This document shows, in pieces, positions 22,163 to 35,479 of a stretch of DNA of 64,000 nt. Within the stretch, counting starts at the first letter, position 1. Each line of letters begins with the position of its first letter. Origin of the DNA: Hydractinia symbiolongicarpus. Taxonomy: Eukaryota > Cnidaria > Hydrozoa > Anthoathecata > Hydractiniidae. The notes beneath the pieces were generated by a model. That model was not told the origin of the DNA, did not search any database, and saw only the letters and a list, made by a program, of their open reading frames with translations. The stretch spans positions 12,461,001-12,525,000 of the forward strand of contig NC_079875.1 in NCBI RefSeq assembly GCF_029227915.1, given 5' to 3'. The position numbers and the translations under genes are program-made.

Positions 22163-25100
22163 TCAGTTTGGACAAGCACCGTTGTCAATTGAAATATCAT
22201 CAATTGCACGATCTGCCAATTTGCCCACAGCAATTGCATAGAAACGAACCTAAAGACAGATGTAAATTCTAAAGATATTGAGATGTCCTCACTTAACTGA
22301 CGGTAATGATTGGATTTGAGGTAATTTAACGAAAATAAATAAGTAAAAAACAAACAAAATAAATATCGAATAATATATGAAGAGATTTATACCTCGTAAG
22401 CAACATCTGGAGAAGAGGTCAAATTGATTTGTGTTTGGTGCCATTTATCATTAGGCAAACTTGAGTTTCTTGTAAAAAGAACAACTTCAATTTCCCTAAT
22501 AATTTGTACCACCCAAAATGAACCCCACTTAATCGGAGCTGCGGATGTTTCATTCATTTGTAACCAAAATGTCAAACATCCAGCGCCATTAACTGGTGGT
22601 AAGTTTGGCATAGCAAAATAGGATTCAGAAGAAGAATATTTTGTTGTTGTATCAGGTGGGCCAGACGATGATTCAAAATATACGTAGTATCCTGAAGAGT
22701 TACCTAGAGGAATGAAGTAAGTTATATCTCACTGTGATGTACGAATAATAAACTGTTATCAATTTTTATTTTCATTAATAATTTACTTTTTAACCAGGAT
22801 AGCTTTTTCAGCTCCTTATTGTACTGCTATCGACGAAGGGGGCTTAATGCATTTCAAGCTTTCTTTTTGAACTCCCAAAATGGTACAAACACAGCAATGA
22901 ATTAACTACACAACTGCCTAAAATATCAGTTCTAAACGCTAATAAGAATGATCGATTCACTGGCATTACTCAGTCGGGGTTTGAACCCACAACCTTCTGC
23001 GCTGAAAGCGAGTGTCCAGCCGCAAGGATGTATAACAACGTACCTAATGTATGATCATAGGATGGACCAGTATGAGGAGAAGTAGTAGGGCCGTTGTTTA
23101 TTCTCCATCTATTGTCATCTCTGCCGGGAAATCGAAAAAAACAGCTTGTCGCTCTGTCTGGGGCATTTTCAAAAGAACATGCTAAATAAAAAAAACTACA
23201 ACACTTAATAAACAAACAAAGGAAATATAAATAACTTTATGATCAAAAGATCTGGAGAAAATAACACAAGCTAACATGAAAGCGATGTAATAACATTGTC
23301 TAAGCAAGAACAATGACACTGATGAAACCATTTAAATGTGAAATTGCGTCGGACAAATTCGTAGGAAATCATTCAAATTTTAAAAAGTTCTAAATACATA
23401 TAATCATAAATTTTTATTTGCCTACGTTTACTACTTTTGTGGAACAAAAAACTGTATTGTTCTTTTTAGTAAGTTTAATAAAAGTTTAATAAAATCTAAA
23501 TGTTGGACAGGACTAAAGGTAGTACGGCGTATGTTAAGTACCCTTAAAAATTAATGCATTCTCTACCTGCGCAACCTTGTGTTGCGCATGGCTTTTTGTA
23601 AGATTCAAGAAGCCCCATTCCACTACCAATATCACATTCATTGCCACCAAAGAGAGGACTTGGATTAGTACATGTTCTGCTTCTTATGTTTGTACCAGTA
23701 CCACAAGTAGCTGAACAAGCGGTTATAGACCATCTTGACCAGCCACCATGAACTAAAAGCATAAAAGGTAAAATAGCATGTGATGTTTACCGTAAATAAA
23801 CGATAGAATTTATAGCATAAAAAAGGACAAGAAATTCGCTCCAATTTTGAAGACTTTGATTATTATCTAATTTCGCAATATTTTGACAGCGCGGTCGATG
23901 TATTAAATATCTATGTATTCAACCGCATTAACTGGGAGTTTTGGTCAAAATAATTTCTTTTTTTTAATAATTTTTAGTGCTTAAACATTAGAAATTTAAG
24001 TGCTGAAGATTGCTTTCTGAAGGACAGCTAGACACAATCAGGACATTTTCTTAAGCGTTCAACGAAATTCCATTATGCTAAGGTGTCGTAACCATTACTT
24101 ATATTGGATGGCGTGCAAAGTGAAGAAAGCCAATTTAAAAAAAAATGAAAAAGCATTCGAAAAGCATAGGTATTCAAATTAACCAGATTACTCGAATTCC
24201 ACTATGCCATGACAAAGGATGACCTACGCTATACAAATTGTTTAACTATTGCATCCCATGCGATATGTTGACTATTATCGCAAGTTTTCTTTATATTGTT
24301 AAAATAGTTTTCATTAAGATATCAAAGAAAAATAAAAGGGAGTCTAACTAGAAATTCAAGTTATTAACTATGATTTCCCTTGTTATTTGTTAGAACATTT
24401 GTGTTTTAAAAGGAAATATATTGCTATGTATGCTGATATCTCCTAAAAATAGCGTCACTACTATTGCAAAACAGGTAAAGTTTGAGTTTTTTATTGCTGC
24501 TCAAAAGTAAGCGCAACGGTAATTTAACGTCATATAGATGGATTGTTGTGAACTCGTATTAAAGCTTACTTTTCATATTATAAGTTTTCCCCCGCCTATC
24601 CAGAAATGGAAACTACACTTTTTAGTTTGTAAAATTAGAAAACCTGGACATCTTGGGCATTGAGCAGTGTCTGTTTCATTAAGTGCTCTCTTATTGTTCA
24701 GATCTAAACACATGCTGCCATTTCCAATTGGTGCAGGATGGTTGCACGTTCTGTTTCTTTCATATGTTTCATTACCACAAGTTTGCGGACAGCTGGTGAT
24801 ATTAAACCATTCGCTCCAACCACCTTGGCCTAAGAATATATTAGAACGTAAATATATGTCAATTCTCATACTAATTACATAGTATAATTGGAAAGTACAC
24901 TTACGGTAACACGGTGTTGTACCACAATATCTCTTTTCTTCTTCTTCTAGCCCCATTGTACCGTTAGTTCGAGTGCAATTACCCCCTCCAAACTCAGGTG
25001 GAGGATTGTGGCATTCTCTTAAACGGAACTGGGTGCCATTGTCGCATGTTTTAGAACATTGCGTCCAATTCGACCATTGAGACCAGTTACCATGAACTAA

Positions 25101-28100
25101 GAAATAATTTATGATAATAACTCAAAATGTGCCGCTAAATCTTGTCTTTTTATTGCTATCTGTGCGTTTAAATTTTTTCACAGTACCTTTACACAGTACC
25201 ATTTTTATTTCGTAACATTGCATACACAAACCTTGAAGAAAACCCAACAGACACAGGATAATTTAAAATCGCATATGAAATTGCCTTTAATTGTAGAATA
25301 TTATGCTACAAAAGGATAGATTATGCAACATCCTTGACTTGCACTTACCAGGACAAGGAATGATCACTGGACACGGTCCGATCATTGTCGCGCTACCAGA
25401 ACAGTTGTCGCCGTTATTAGTTGCTTCGGGCATAGTACAATTTCTGGATCTTGATCTTGTACCACCTGGACCACAATCAACCGAACACGCACCCCAACTT
25501 TCCCATAGAGCCCAATTTCCATGCACTGTAGATAAGAGAATATAACTGTACTATTATGTTTTCGTGCTGTAATCGTACTAAGGCTTAGCCTATGGGTGGA
25601 GGTTCGGGGGTTGGGGTTGCGGTGGAGGAAAATGTACAAGCACCAAAACGCCTTTTATGATTGGTAGTAAGTCGAAAAATTACGCAATTTCTGGGACAAT
25701 AACTGTAACATGACAATTAAGTATCATGTCTCAAATGATGACTATCTGCAATAACTTTTGTTGACTTTGATAGTAACACTGAGAATATTGAATTGTTATA
25801 TTGATATTATAAATGGTATTGTAATAATATAGCCGTGCTCCAATTTAATGAGAAGCCGATTAGACTTAGATCAGAAAAATTTGATGCATGTTAGTCCCCA
25901 CGTCGACGCACTTTAAATATAGTGTTGGCAGACCATAAGTGCAATCTACTGACTGCTAACTGACTTGTACGGCAAGCAAGTAGGTTAGAGCAATGCTATG
26001 CGTAACTTTGGCGGTAATGTAACTTAGTTACAGTCGGATGAAAGAGACGGCCAGCCATTAGATTGGGCTTCTCAAGGACATTAAACATCCCGTTACGTAC
26101 ATGTTTTTAATAAGATGTTGTGTTTATTTACCTTTGTATTACTTTGGATACAAATTTCACTTAGTCAAAACATGTAAAAACTGCAAAATGGCGTAAATGA
26201 GCTTAATTTTAAAATAGGATTATTGTCCTAGGGCGATAATGGGTATCAGTAACAAAGGACGTTAACTATTTGAGCTATTATGTACGTACAAGCACATTAA
26301 TTTTGAACTTTCTTAAAATAAGCAATAACATGTCAAGAAATACAAAGAACTAGTCGTTAGTCTGTGGAAAAATCCACGGGTTCGCCCGTCGCAGCTAAGC
26401 TACCATTTTGCGTGACAGACAGACGGACGGACGGACAGACGTATACGGGCATTATAATATAAATGATAATACTATTTATAATGGACGTTGCATACCACCT
26501 GCTTGAAGTTCCAGGTATATTTAGTTACCAGTTCTAATTTTGTCAACGAAAGTACGTCGGTTAAGGCACCCCGTGGCCTGAGTAAAATTAAACACAAAAT
26601 TTCTCTCGTCTTTTCTGTTTCTGCGAGAAATGAGAAATTGGAATAAATTGTTTTGATATCTAGGATGTCACACTTAGACAAATTAGTTTTACAAAAGTAT
26701 ACCAACCAGGACCAGTGCATTGTCCAGCAACCAATGTACCGTCATCAATTGCAATATCAGAATTGTATCCAAATCCTTTAACTGCTTTAAAGAGGAACTA
26801 AATGGAAAAAAAATGTTAACTAATTGTGAGAATGATATTACAGTTGAGTTAAATCTGTCAAAAAGGATGTGTGTCTGTGAAGAATTTTTAGAAATATCTT
26901 AGACAGCATAAATGTTATCCTAATATTGTTTTCTGTTCGGGGATTCGATTTGAGAATCTAATTGTCGCGTAAAAAATCTATTTTTACGAGATATTGTTAT
27001 ATATTTGTTATATCTTTTATCTTATATATTATATATTACATATTAAGTTCTTACAGTCCTGTAGTCGGATAATGGTGTAGCTCCCATAGCTGCAATTTGA
27101 TAATTGTACAAGCTTCATATTGACAGAGAAAGTCGCACCCAAAAAAAAGAATATACAACAGTTTCTATTAGATTACTTACTGACATGTTTGTACCACCAA
27201 CAACAACATCAACATCAATGTTAATATTCATCCAATGTGATGCATTGTTTGTCAGCACTCCGTAGTTTTCCCAAAGAAGGGTTTGCGAATATGTAAGGCC
27301 ATTGACCAAATAAACATGCAATGAACCCATATAGCGTGGATAACGAGTGTACATTGATACGTAAAATGAAAAGCAATACTGACTTTGCATAGGAACAAAC
27401 ATGAAGGTGGCTAGATAAGCCGCATGACCCTTAGCTCGATAGCTAGCCTCGTAATAAGCGAAATGCCCACAACCTTAAAACAAAATATGAATGTCATGTT
27501 TGGTGCTACTAGAAATAAGTAAACACAATTATGACTAAGTAGGGAGAAGCAGAAGAAGAGAAATAAAAGGAAGAAGAAGAACTTACATGTTTGAGTAGGG
27601 TCACGCTACGTCTATTTTCTTCAAAATTTATTTCTGATATCGTTTTTAATATTGATTTTACCTATTTCTATTCTTCTCAGAGTTTTTTGCTTAGTTTTAC
27701 AGTCTATATACTTACATTATATGAAATACTGGCAATACCTGATGGAAAAGTATGATCTACATCTGGTCCAGTACTTGGCGAAGGAGTGTAGGTGTCAATC
27801 ACCCATTGTCCAGTTTGATCTGATAGCCAGCACGGAGTTTCAAAATTGCAATCGAACTGACTGACTTTAATTGGACATTCTGAAAGGCGACAACCACCAT
27901 TACAATTCTCTGTATTTGTTAAGTTGCCTTGGCAATTGTTATTTGAACACGTTCTCGCTTGAGTTCGGTACCCGACACCACAGGTTCCTTGGCAAGTTGT
28001 CCATCTGGACCAAGACGATAAAACACCAATTTCTAATGTGCGTCAGTAAAAATAAGTGATTATTCAATACAAGTGTTTTAAGTACATGTTTGTTTAAAGA

Positions 28101-31100
28101 GATTTAGCTAGTTAAAAACATAAAGTGTGGACATTAAAGAACTGTGTTTAATAAACAACATGTACAGAGCATCGCCATATAGAAACATTTGCATTACCTG
28201 AGCATGGAGTGAGAAAACAAACTTTTGTTTTGTATCTACGTCCATTGCATGGTTGAGCCGTACAAGTCCTGGTGCTGCTTTTATAACCATGAGCACATGT
28301 CATTGAGCATTCTGTCCATGACGACCAATCAGACCATTCGCAGCTAACTGAAAAAAATATTCAGGACAGGTTCATATTAATTCAAGCCAGATTTGTGTGA
28401 TAAAAGTGCCCGGCGGAAATCGTCCTGTTAAAGTATTGGAACTTTATAAAAATGTTGAACGTATTTCAATTATCTCGTAAAAGGATTTTATTATTTACGA
28501 AGAAAAAACTTCTATCGCACTAAAAGTATTCTCAATGAATTTAGAATATAGTTAGTGGGTAAAAGATTCCTGCTGTAACTCGGTACACTAGGTTCAGTTG
28601 AAAGAATTCATAATAGAAAAACCACGTATGTTTATGTTTTTTAAACAAAGAATGCATCGTGTGGAATATTTATTTATTTGATGTATGTTTTTTCAGTAAT
28701 TATACTCTGTATGAACATAGGGAGTGCTCATGTGAGCCCGGTTGACCGGGCTGGCTCGGTGTGATATCAGCTCTTTTAGCCAATTTATCTAAAAATCAAC
28801 AACCTGCCACATGATAAACGACTCAGTCCGGCTGACCAGCATCTTCTTTTTTCAACCAAGACTCCAAGGCCGGATGAATTTCTCCTATATGACAACTGGA
28901 CGTTTCTATTTTTGCGTATGGTAAAACACATGTTTTCTTTACATTAACAAGAAAAACATTAAGAAGTAGTCGGTGGTCTGTAGAAAAATCCAGGGGTTAA
29001 ACCCGTCATTGCAATATCGCATTGCGTGCGTTTCGCTATTTACGGTACCATTTTGAGTGGCAGACAAATATACGAGTATTATAATTATGTAACGTCACGA
29101 GGTAGCGAGTTGATTTCAACCTGGAAAATCTGGTTTAGAAGAACGCCCACCCCACCCACCCCCCCTCGGTACACTTACATCTGTGTTATAAATTATTTCA
29201 ATATAGTTTCTTGATCTTTTCTTCGGTGTTTGACTGACCGATATTTTTTACTGCATAAACTGCGTGCGAATTCTTTAATTCAACTTTTAAGTGACATTTC
29301 AGTGTGGTTTTGAATTCCTTTCCTTATCAAAGTTGCTGTTTTTTAAGTTATTCACATAGTCTGCCATTAGAGAGATGCAGAGCATAAAACAGTCCTTTAG
29401 GACGACCAGTTGTATCTTAGATTTAAATGCTATTTCAATTCAGTGCTTGTTCTATAGTTACATCTTTTCGCCTGATTTAACTTGTAGCAAGCAAAAAGAA
29501 ACAAGATCTTAGGCATCAGATTCCTTATCACACAAATCTTCGAAAACAGTTATCTACTGCGAAACAAGACCAATGGTCTTCTATTCGCTGATTACTGCCT
29601 GAGAGTGTAAATAAAAAGCTTTCAAAACAGCCACGATAAAACTTTCTGATCTACGATCACCTATGACGCAACGTGGAATAAGCGACAAATCATTAATTAG
29701 TCCTTGTAGTAGCTCGTGGTTTGTGCTTGCGTCGCGATACCAAAATGTTTTTCTTTTATAAACTATTATGACGATAAAATATGAATTGAGCATATCGTAG
29801 TCATCAATGTACCACAGATAATATGTTCCTACTGCAGCGTAAAGCTGTCCCTTCAATCGCTCTGACTGTTGCATTTTCACGCCTTCAGGGTGTCATGATT
29901 TTCTCCATCAACTGTCATAGCCAATATGCCATATTCTTAAGGCATAGATCCATAACCAATGCAATTTTTGATGTTCAATAATGTTTTATTGCGCTAACGA
30001 AATAAAGATTCCTCTCGTACAAGACGATGTAACTGTCACAGACGTGGTTTTTTTAATTTTTCCGTAGAACAAAGCCGTGAGAAAGTAACGTTTTATACTT
30101 TCTATTTTGGCTAACGCATTATTCGTGTTTTTCGGTTATTTTCGCGAAAGTTATGCTTCGGAATTTATTAGTTAGCAAAAAGCTAAAGTTTTTTCACGCG
30201 AAGTCATGAGTATTTTTCGACAGGTGTAGTCTTTTCACCACAAGAAAAGGGAAATCTCATAGTTGGTTATTCATTTCTTCTTTGGTGCTTTTATTCTTCT
30301 TTGGCGCTACAAACATTTCTCGGATGTCCAAAATCCTTGAAACAGTAATGGTTATAGACTTTTGATTACTGATGAAAAGAGAAAAGAAAAAACAAATTTC
30401 GTCATTCGCGAAAGATTTTCACTTGCAAATGAAGTGATATTTATTTTTGCGGTAGTTTTTTATGAAAAATTTGTCCCACAATTACAATTCGCGAAAGACT
30501 TTGTCGCCAAATTATTTACACGACCAGCATTGACTACTTCGTCGCCACAATTCACCGATATTGAACGGATAGATTTGCTTCCAGCCGAGATATTTGTTAC
30601 TTAATTTTTTATGGCGAATAAGTTGCAAATATCAAACCTAGTAGAGAATGTGCCATCATTATCACACTTCTAACGTAGATGTTTCTAAGAAACATCTTCT
30701 TTGATCTAATTATACTTGGCCTTGACATATTAAGTTCAAGTTAGGCAAATATCAATTGATGCGCTGAAAACGTCCGCTTTTGGGGAAAAGTATGATGTCA
30801 GAAGGAAATAATGATGATAGGCAATCATTCTCTGACTTATAATTCAGCAACGTTTATTTGCTTGAGGTTGAGAAAGAATGTTGCATGTTGCTTTTCAGAA
30901 TTTTCATAATATTTAATATGAAAGAATAGTACGGAATAATTTTTTTTAAATAAGATAAATTTATGACTTCGGGGAAAAAATTCATAAGAGGTGCTATTAT
31001 GATCAACATTTTAACAAATTTTAACTTTTTATCTCATATCTCTATAATAATAGCCGTATTTTGTCTGTTACCGATATTCCTTTGATCTTTCCGCGAATTT

Positions 31101-32854
31101 TTAGAAACCAGGGGGTTGTTTAATTGGAAATCTTATGATATATCAAAATAAATTACAGAAATTAATTTATTTTGTTACATAATTTAATTAATTTAATTGA
31201 TAAACCTCTAATTTAAAAAACAAATTGAGTGATTAAAATGAATTCATTATTTAAATGCGCAATTTTTAATAATAATTTACTCCCGTGACCTTAATCGCCG
31301 ATTTCGCCCAGGAGCCACAGAAAACAAATAGGATGGTTTTACCGACAGTTTAACTGACTTTGTTTTGACCGCTCGCACGTGTATACCAATCAAAACGCCT
31401 GATTCTTTGAAAAACCAATCAAGACTTTCGCGGCCTAGACATGCCAACGAAGAAACATGATGGCCATTTTAGTTTTTAAAAAGTAATGGTGGTCAGTGTT
31501 GTTTCTAAGTCTGTTTCACTTTTTTGTCTTCTATAAGCTTTTTAGCTACGTGCAGATCTTAAACGCACCAGTTTTAGGATATTTGGATAGGAACGAATAT
31601 TTTGAAGGCTACTAGCTAATAGCCGTTCTTTTTACTAATTTTGTTTGGTATAGGAGGTTTTTCTCCAACCCAACATTTATTTTTATGTCGAGGATATAGC
31701 CATTTAGCTATCTCATATATTTACCTAAAAAGTGATAATATAAAAATTCCGTTTGGCTATCAATATCGCAATATTCTCAGCAATAAATCTTATGCTATAT
31801 GCAGTTTAGCTAGGTAGCTATACATCTTTAATTATTTTCTTAAAAATTTTTTTGCAAATAAAATGGCTGAGCAATTGCTTTAGCTGGAGGGGTAACGACA
31901 GGCTGTTTCCCGTGTTGTCATTTAAACTGAAGTTGTGATAAAGTTTTTTCGGAGAAGGGTACTGTTCCAGTCTGTTTAACTGTACTAAGCAGTCAGCTCA
32001 GTGTTAACAATAGCCTGTTTTTTGGAAAAGGCTGTTTTTGCGGAATAAGTTTTTTTTTCACCGGACTGAGCGCTTAGTGCGTTAGGGTGCGTTAAAACTT
32101 ATTCCGCGAAATAAAATAATATTGACCGATTGTTTTTGCTATGACGGAGTCACAACGGTTGTAAACTGTGTTATTATTTCAGCCTTTGTCGCGGGAAAGT
32201 TATTTTTTAAAGAATATGTTACAGTCGCAACACTATAATGGTGTGTGCGCTTCACTTGATTTACGACATACTACATACCTGTACTAAAGCGCTCCACCTG
32301 ACTGTGTCGTACAGTTTGCAGTTCTTTTTAAGCGCTCCTTAGGGCGTTTAACAACAGTTAATTGTGGCTCATGGGTTTCCACGCTAGTATATATATATAT
32401 ATGTATTATATATCACTAGATTTCAAATTAATTGGAGGAATGAGATTTGAAATCTAATTATGCTAAAAATTAACGCTAGGAAGTTACTACTTACCGGAAG
32501 ATGGTTTAATTTTTGATCCTAGTGTAAAAAAATTCATGACGTCATCAAAAATAAAGATTTTTTGACGTCAATTTGTTGATAAGTAAAAGTACTATGCCCA
32601 TACCAGTTTTATTAAAACACCATTTTTGGATCAGAGGAGGCACTCCCCTCCCCACCCTCCTCCCCCTACTTTTTAGTTTAGTAAACATCTTCCTTGTTAA
32701 AATTCATTTCAACCTTTTAAGCCTTCTGAAAGACGCAAATTAATTGTGTTGACTGCATGGTAGTTCGGTTAAAAATGTGAAATTGTAAAATAAACGTACC
32801 TATTGCGAGACTGATACACAAATAGAAGGTGGTGTAAAATTTTCCTTTTATCAT
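22163..32854 (-). CDS. Secreted protein with six TSP1 and two MAM domains
   Basis: Twelve exons on the minus strand: 32800-32854, 28198-28347, 27739-28032, 27181-27473, 26707-26797, 25349-25525, 24905-25096, 24644-24829, 23567-23752, 23044-23181, 22393-22703, 22163-22249. They add up to 2160 bases (719 aa and stop) with all phases matching. Order: signal peptide (1-18, [18 protein letters not shown]), TSP1 (about 19-68), TSP1 (72-120), MAM (about 128-294), four TSP1 (about 295-541), MAM (about 542-718), stop directly after the last MAM motif [15 protein letters not shown]1 marks include [37 protein letters not shown] (tryptophans that are C-mannosylated in the family) and CxxxCG. There is no membrane segment after the signal. 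TSP1 and MAM domains mediate extracellular adhesion; matrix, mucus or cell-surface roles are inferred. The first intron is 4.45 kb, and an extra exon there cannot be ruled out, although the direct junction is in phase. Confidence 0.88.
22968..23030 (-). repeat. tRNA-like / SINE-like fragment in an intron
   Basis: The minus strand reads gcggctggacactcgctttc, agcgcagaaggttgtgg and gttcaaaccccgac: a B-box/T-arm (ggttcaaaccc) and an anticodon-arm-like part, but no clean acceptor stem. Best read as a tRNA-derived SINE piece or dead tRNA. It ends about 15 bases from the splice donor of the 23044-23181 exon. Confidence 0.45.
26349..26455 (-). repeat. MITE-like repeat, inverted copy
   Basis: Reverse complement of 16076-16180 with the hairpin ggaaaaatccacggg, cgacgggcg, gctaagctaccattttgcg and the gacagacggacggacggaca run. 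Lies in an intron of the TSP1/MAM gene between the first MAM and the third TSP1 exon. Confidence 0.75.
28972..29085 (-). repeat. Decayed copy of the same MITE-like repeat
   Basis: Strings agtcggtggtctgtagaaaa, atccaggggtt, aacccgtc, accattttgagtggcagaca and tacgagtattataat follow the layout of 26349-26455 with many changes. In the long first intron of the TSP1/MAM gene. Confidence 0.55.
29880..30060. repeat. Dispersed repeat, copy 1 of 2
   Basis: Shares tctccatcaactgtca, gcatagatcca(t)aaccaa, gcaat, gttttatt, cgaaata(a/g)agattc, gtacaagacgatgtaactgt and cagac with the reading at 63800-64000 at the window edge. Non-coding. Confidence 0.65.
30100..30620. repeat. Cluster of ttcgcgaaag motifs
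   Basis: The palindrome-like motif ttcgcgaa appears at about 30143, 30414 and 30487 in related contexts (gtcattcgcgaaagatttt), also present at 6240-6255 and 12963-12975. Probably remnants of one dispersed element; the frame at 30362-30604 crosses it and is not regarded as a gene. Confidence 0.4.
32390..32412. repeat. AT microsatellite
   Basis: A run of (ta)n, tatatatatatatat, followed by gtattatatatc. Similar short runs are at about 15130-15145 and 43255-43276. Confidence 0.7.
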
Positions 32855-34560
32855 GATGATGCAACTTCAGTGTGTCTTGGGTAATTGTTACACCAGGACA
32901 AATTTTTTTCTTTTAAAGGATAGATTTGAAGGAGAATAAAAGAAACGGGTGGACAGATTAAAGAGGCTTTGTATTTCGCAAATGCGTTAAATGAGATTCT
33001 TACCAGTTGCTTTTGAACTCACGAGAGAGAATGATGCAAAATAAAATTAAGCTGATAACCAAATTTAAACTACCAGGACATTTTCTGCCAGATAAGACCG
33101 GCACGGCAGTTGCAAATCATTACCCCTCCCCCCACCCGCCTTCTCTCCCCGTAATTTCGTTTTAAGTAAAAACCATAAACCAAAACTTCGTCATATATAA
33201 GTCCTACCTATTTTACCAATATTGAAGACAAAAAGTGAGACATCCATAATGGCGGCTGTGACCTAATACCTGCTAAATCAACAGAGTAATCTAACTTGAA
33301 ACAAAACCAAAAGTAATAAAACTGAGCGCAACTATTTAAATTTATTTTTTTATTTTGGACCTTGTCACATGTCTTGTTTTAAACTATTAAAATAATAAAA
33401 GTACATCTTATGACAACATAAAGAAAGTAGAATATTGACCACCTTCATTTATATCACACGATAAATGATGAGTAAATGATGACACTGACCGATCCGTCAA
33501 TAATTTTTTGAAATTTTTAAGTTCAAAGGTTGAGTGAAAAAAAAACGCGGGTATACGCAGGAATAAAAGCATGTTAGTTAAAATTTAAACGTAAGTGACA
33601 TGTACACACTTTTTATAATCATACTGTATCTTTTTCTCAGCCTCAGTATATTATTAAAACTTTTATTTCATCCTTAGAACTTGCGTACAATAAACTTAAT
33701 GATTTGATCAACCTTGATTCAGCTTGCGTACAATAGCCACTTGTTGTACCGACATTCAGATTATATCACTTTTAAAAAGATATCCGACTACTCAGAATTC
33801 CCGGTAGTTTAAATCTATGTTGATTATAAATTTTATGTCGTTGAGTAATTACATCAAAAACCGATAGTTTTTCATTTTAAAACGTCATTCATCGGTATTT
33901 TTCAATAGGTTTCCACTTTAGGCCTTAATAATAACCCCTTAGACTTCGAAGTTCGCGAACTACCCGAGATTTTTTTCAAAAAGTGAGCAAAATAACTTTT
34001 TTATCATTAAAGTTTCACAAATGTAATTCAAGCCAACAATGCAGGATTTCCTCGTCAAGCTTGTTGACAAGGAAACAAATATTGTATTTTTTAACGAAAT
34101 TTGTATAACTATTGTTAATGCAGTAACATACTTCCATTGGCTATTTTATTTCAAATCTTTTAGTAACACGTCATCATGTAATATTTCTCTTCGTAAGATT
34201 TAGCCTTATTCAATCTGAAGTGGGGATGTCCAACGTACTTTTTTATATCATGAAGTTATATACTTACGTCATTTGTTCCCCGGTTATTTTTAAACGTTTC
34301 ATTGACTTGCGACACGAACATGGTGCAACTTGTGAAAGGAATGCAGATTATAGATAGTTGAAATAAAAAAGAAAACAGGAAAGGTGAGACTCGGGATTCA
34401 GGGACTCTAGAAAGTAGGACCCGGGGCCCAAGATACAGGAAAATTTTTGAATTTAACAAATTACGAAGATCAGAATGCTCAAAACGTAAACGAGGCAATG
34501 AGAGAACGCAAGTGAGGAAGGATTTTCACGAGACTATGTTTTATGCAATGTTTTGTTTTT
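32855..34560. other. Upstream region of the TSP1/MAM gene
   Basis: No exon is visible. The promoter of the minus-strand TSP1/MAM gene should lie in the first few hundred bases, but I find no convincing TATA box. Confidence 0.35.
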
Positions 34561-34567
34561 TCCTAAG

Positions 34568-35479
34568 GAGACACGAGTGTGCTAACATATTTACACGAAG
34601 ATAAAAGTAACGAAGAAGATTTTTCCAAACTCAGTAAAGAACAAACAATGCGAGATAGGAGTGCAAAACTGAAGTTGTGTAAAGCTTTGGTAGCTAGTTT
34701 TGGACATGGTAAAAAAGACTGGATTAGTATAGTTAAGAAAATAAACAGTGAAGCTGAATTTATTCTTATACTTCTCCGCTATGTTGTTCTTACAATGCAC
34801 CTCTTCTTGACTCTTTCTGCGGATTATTCTTTCACTTGTTTACCCTATTTCTACGTTTTCCCTAAGGATATTAAAATTGATCTCAACACTATATTTTTCC
34901 GATATTTCATCCTGTATAAGAATGGGTCGACTTCAAGAGTTACTCCAACTCGAATAAATTAAAATCGATTTTTCTTTTGACCAAACATATTTCCAATGGA
35001 ATGCCTGATCTTACTTGTATTTTTATTAATAAATATAACCTGCAACCCAGGTCCTACACCTTCTAGAGTCGCGGAATCCGGGGTCCCACTTTTTTTACGT
35101 ATGCTGAATGAAAACTAAACCATAATAATATTATAGTGTCACATGCAAGCCATTTTTAGATTTTCGTTGACCTGTTTCTGTGTTTTCTATTAAGACGTAC
35201 CAACGGTTTTGAAATAACCCCCTTCGAAAATTTGATTAAGATCTTCCAAAATGCTTAAAAGCAAAAAATGATGATTTATGGTATATCTTGTGCGCATTTC
35301 GTGCAGTGGCACTAATACTAATACACACTATGATGCATAAAGGAATTTGCGCTATGGTGATATTAGCTACTATCTATAGATATGTCATGGGACAATCGGT
35401 CATCAAAGATGCGCATCCTGAAAACTTTTCATCTCGTGATTTACTTAACATCAATTTGTTACTGCTTACGCAAGAGTAA
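34568..35479 (+). CDS. Possible 3' end of an unrecognised gene (two exons)
   Basis: Candidate exon 34568-34708 (acceptor tttttcctaag, donor catg|gtaaaa) codes for a charged stretch with MLTYLHEDKSNEEDFSKL and KLKLCKALVASFGH. Candidate exon 35307-35479 (acceptor gtgcag) joins in phase and gives a hydrophobic segment (VALILIHTMMHKGICAMVIL) and then ENFSSRDLLNINLLLLTQE with a stop. The two joined exons read open throughout, and the amino-acid make-up looks coding-like, but I recognise no family, a phase match has a one-in-three chance, and no start was found. It may be a real gene end, a decayed gene or chance. Confidence 0.22.

Noticed and set aside
27050-27110. Possible extra exon of the first MAM domain
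   Set aside because: The flanking exons 27181-27473 and 26707-26797 join in phase and give a continuous MAM motif, so no extra exon is needed.
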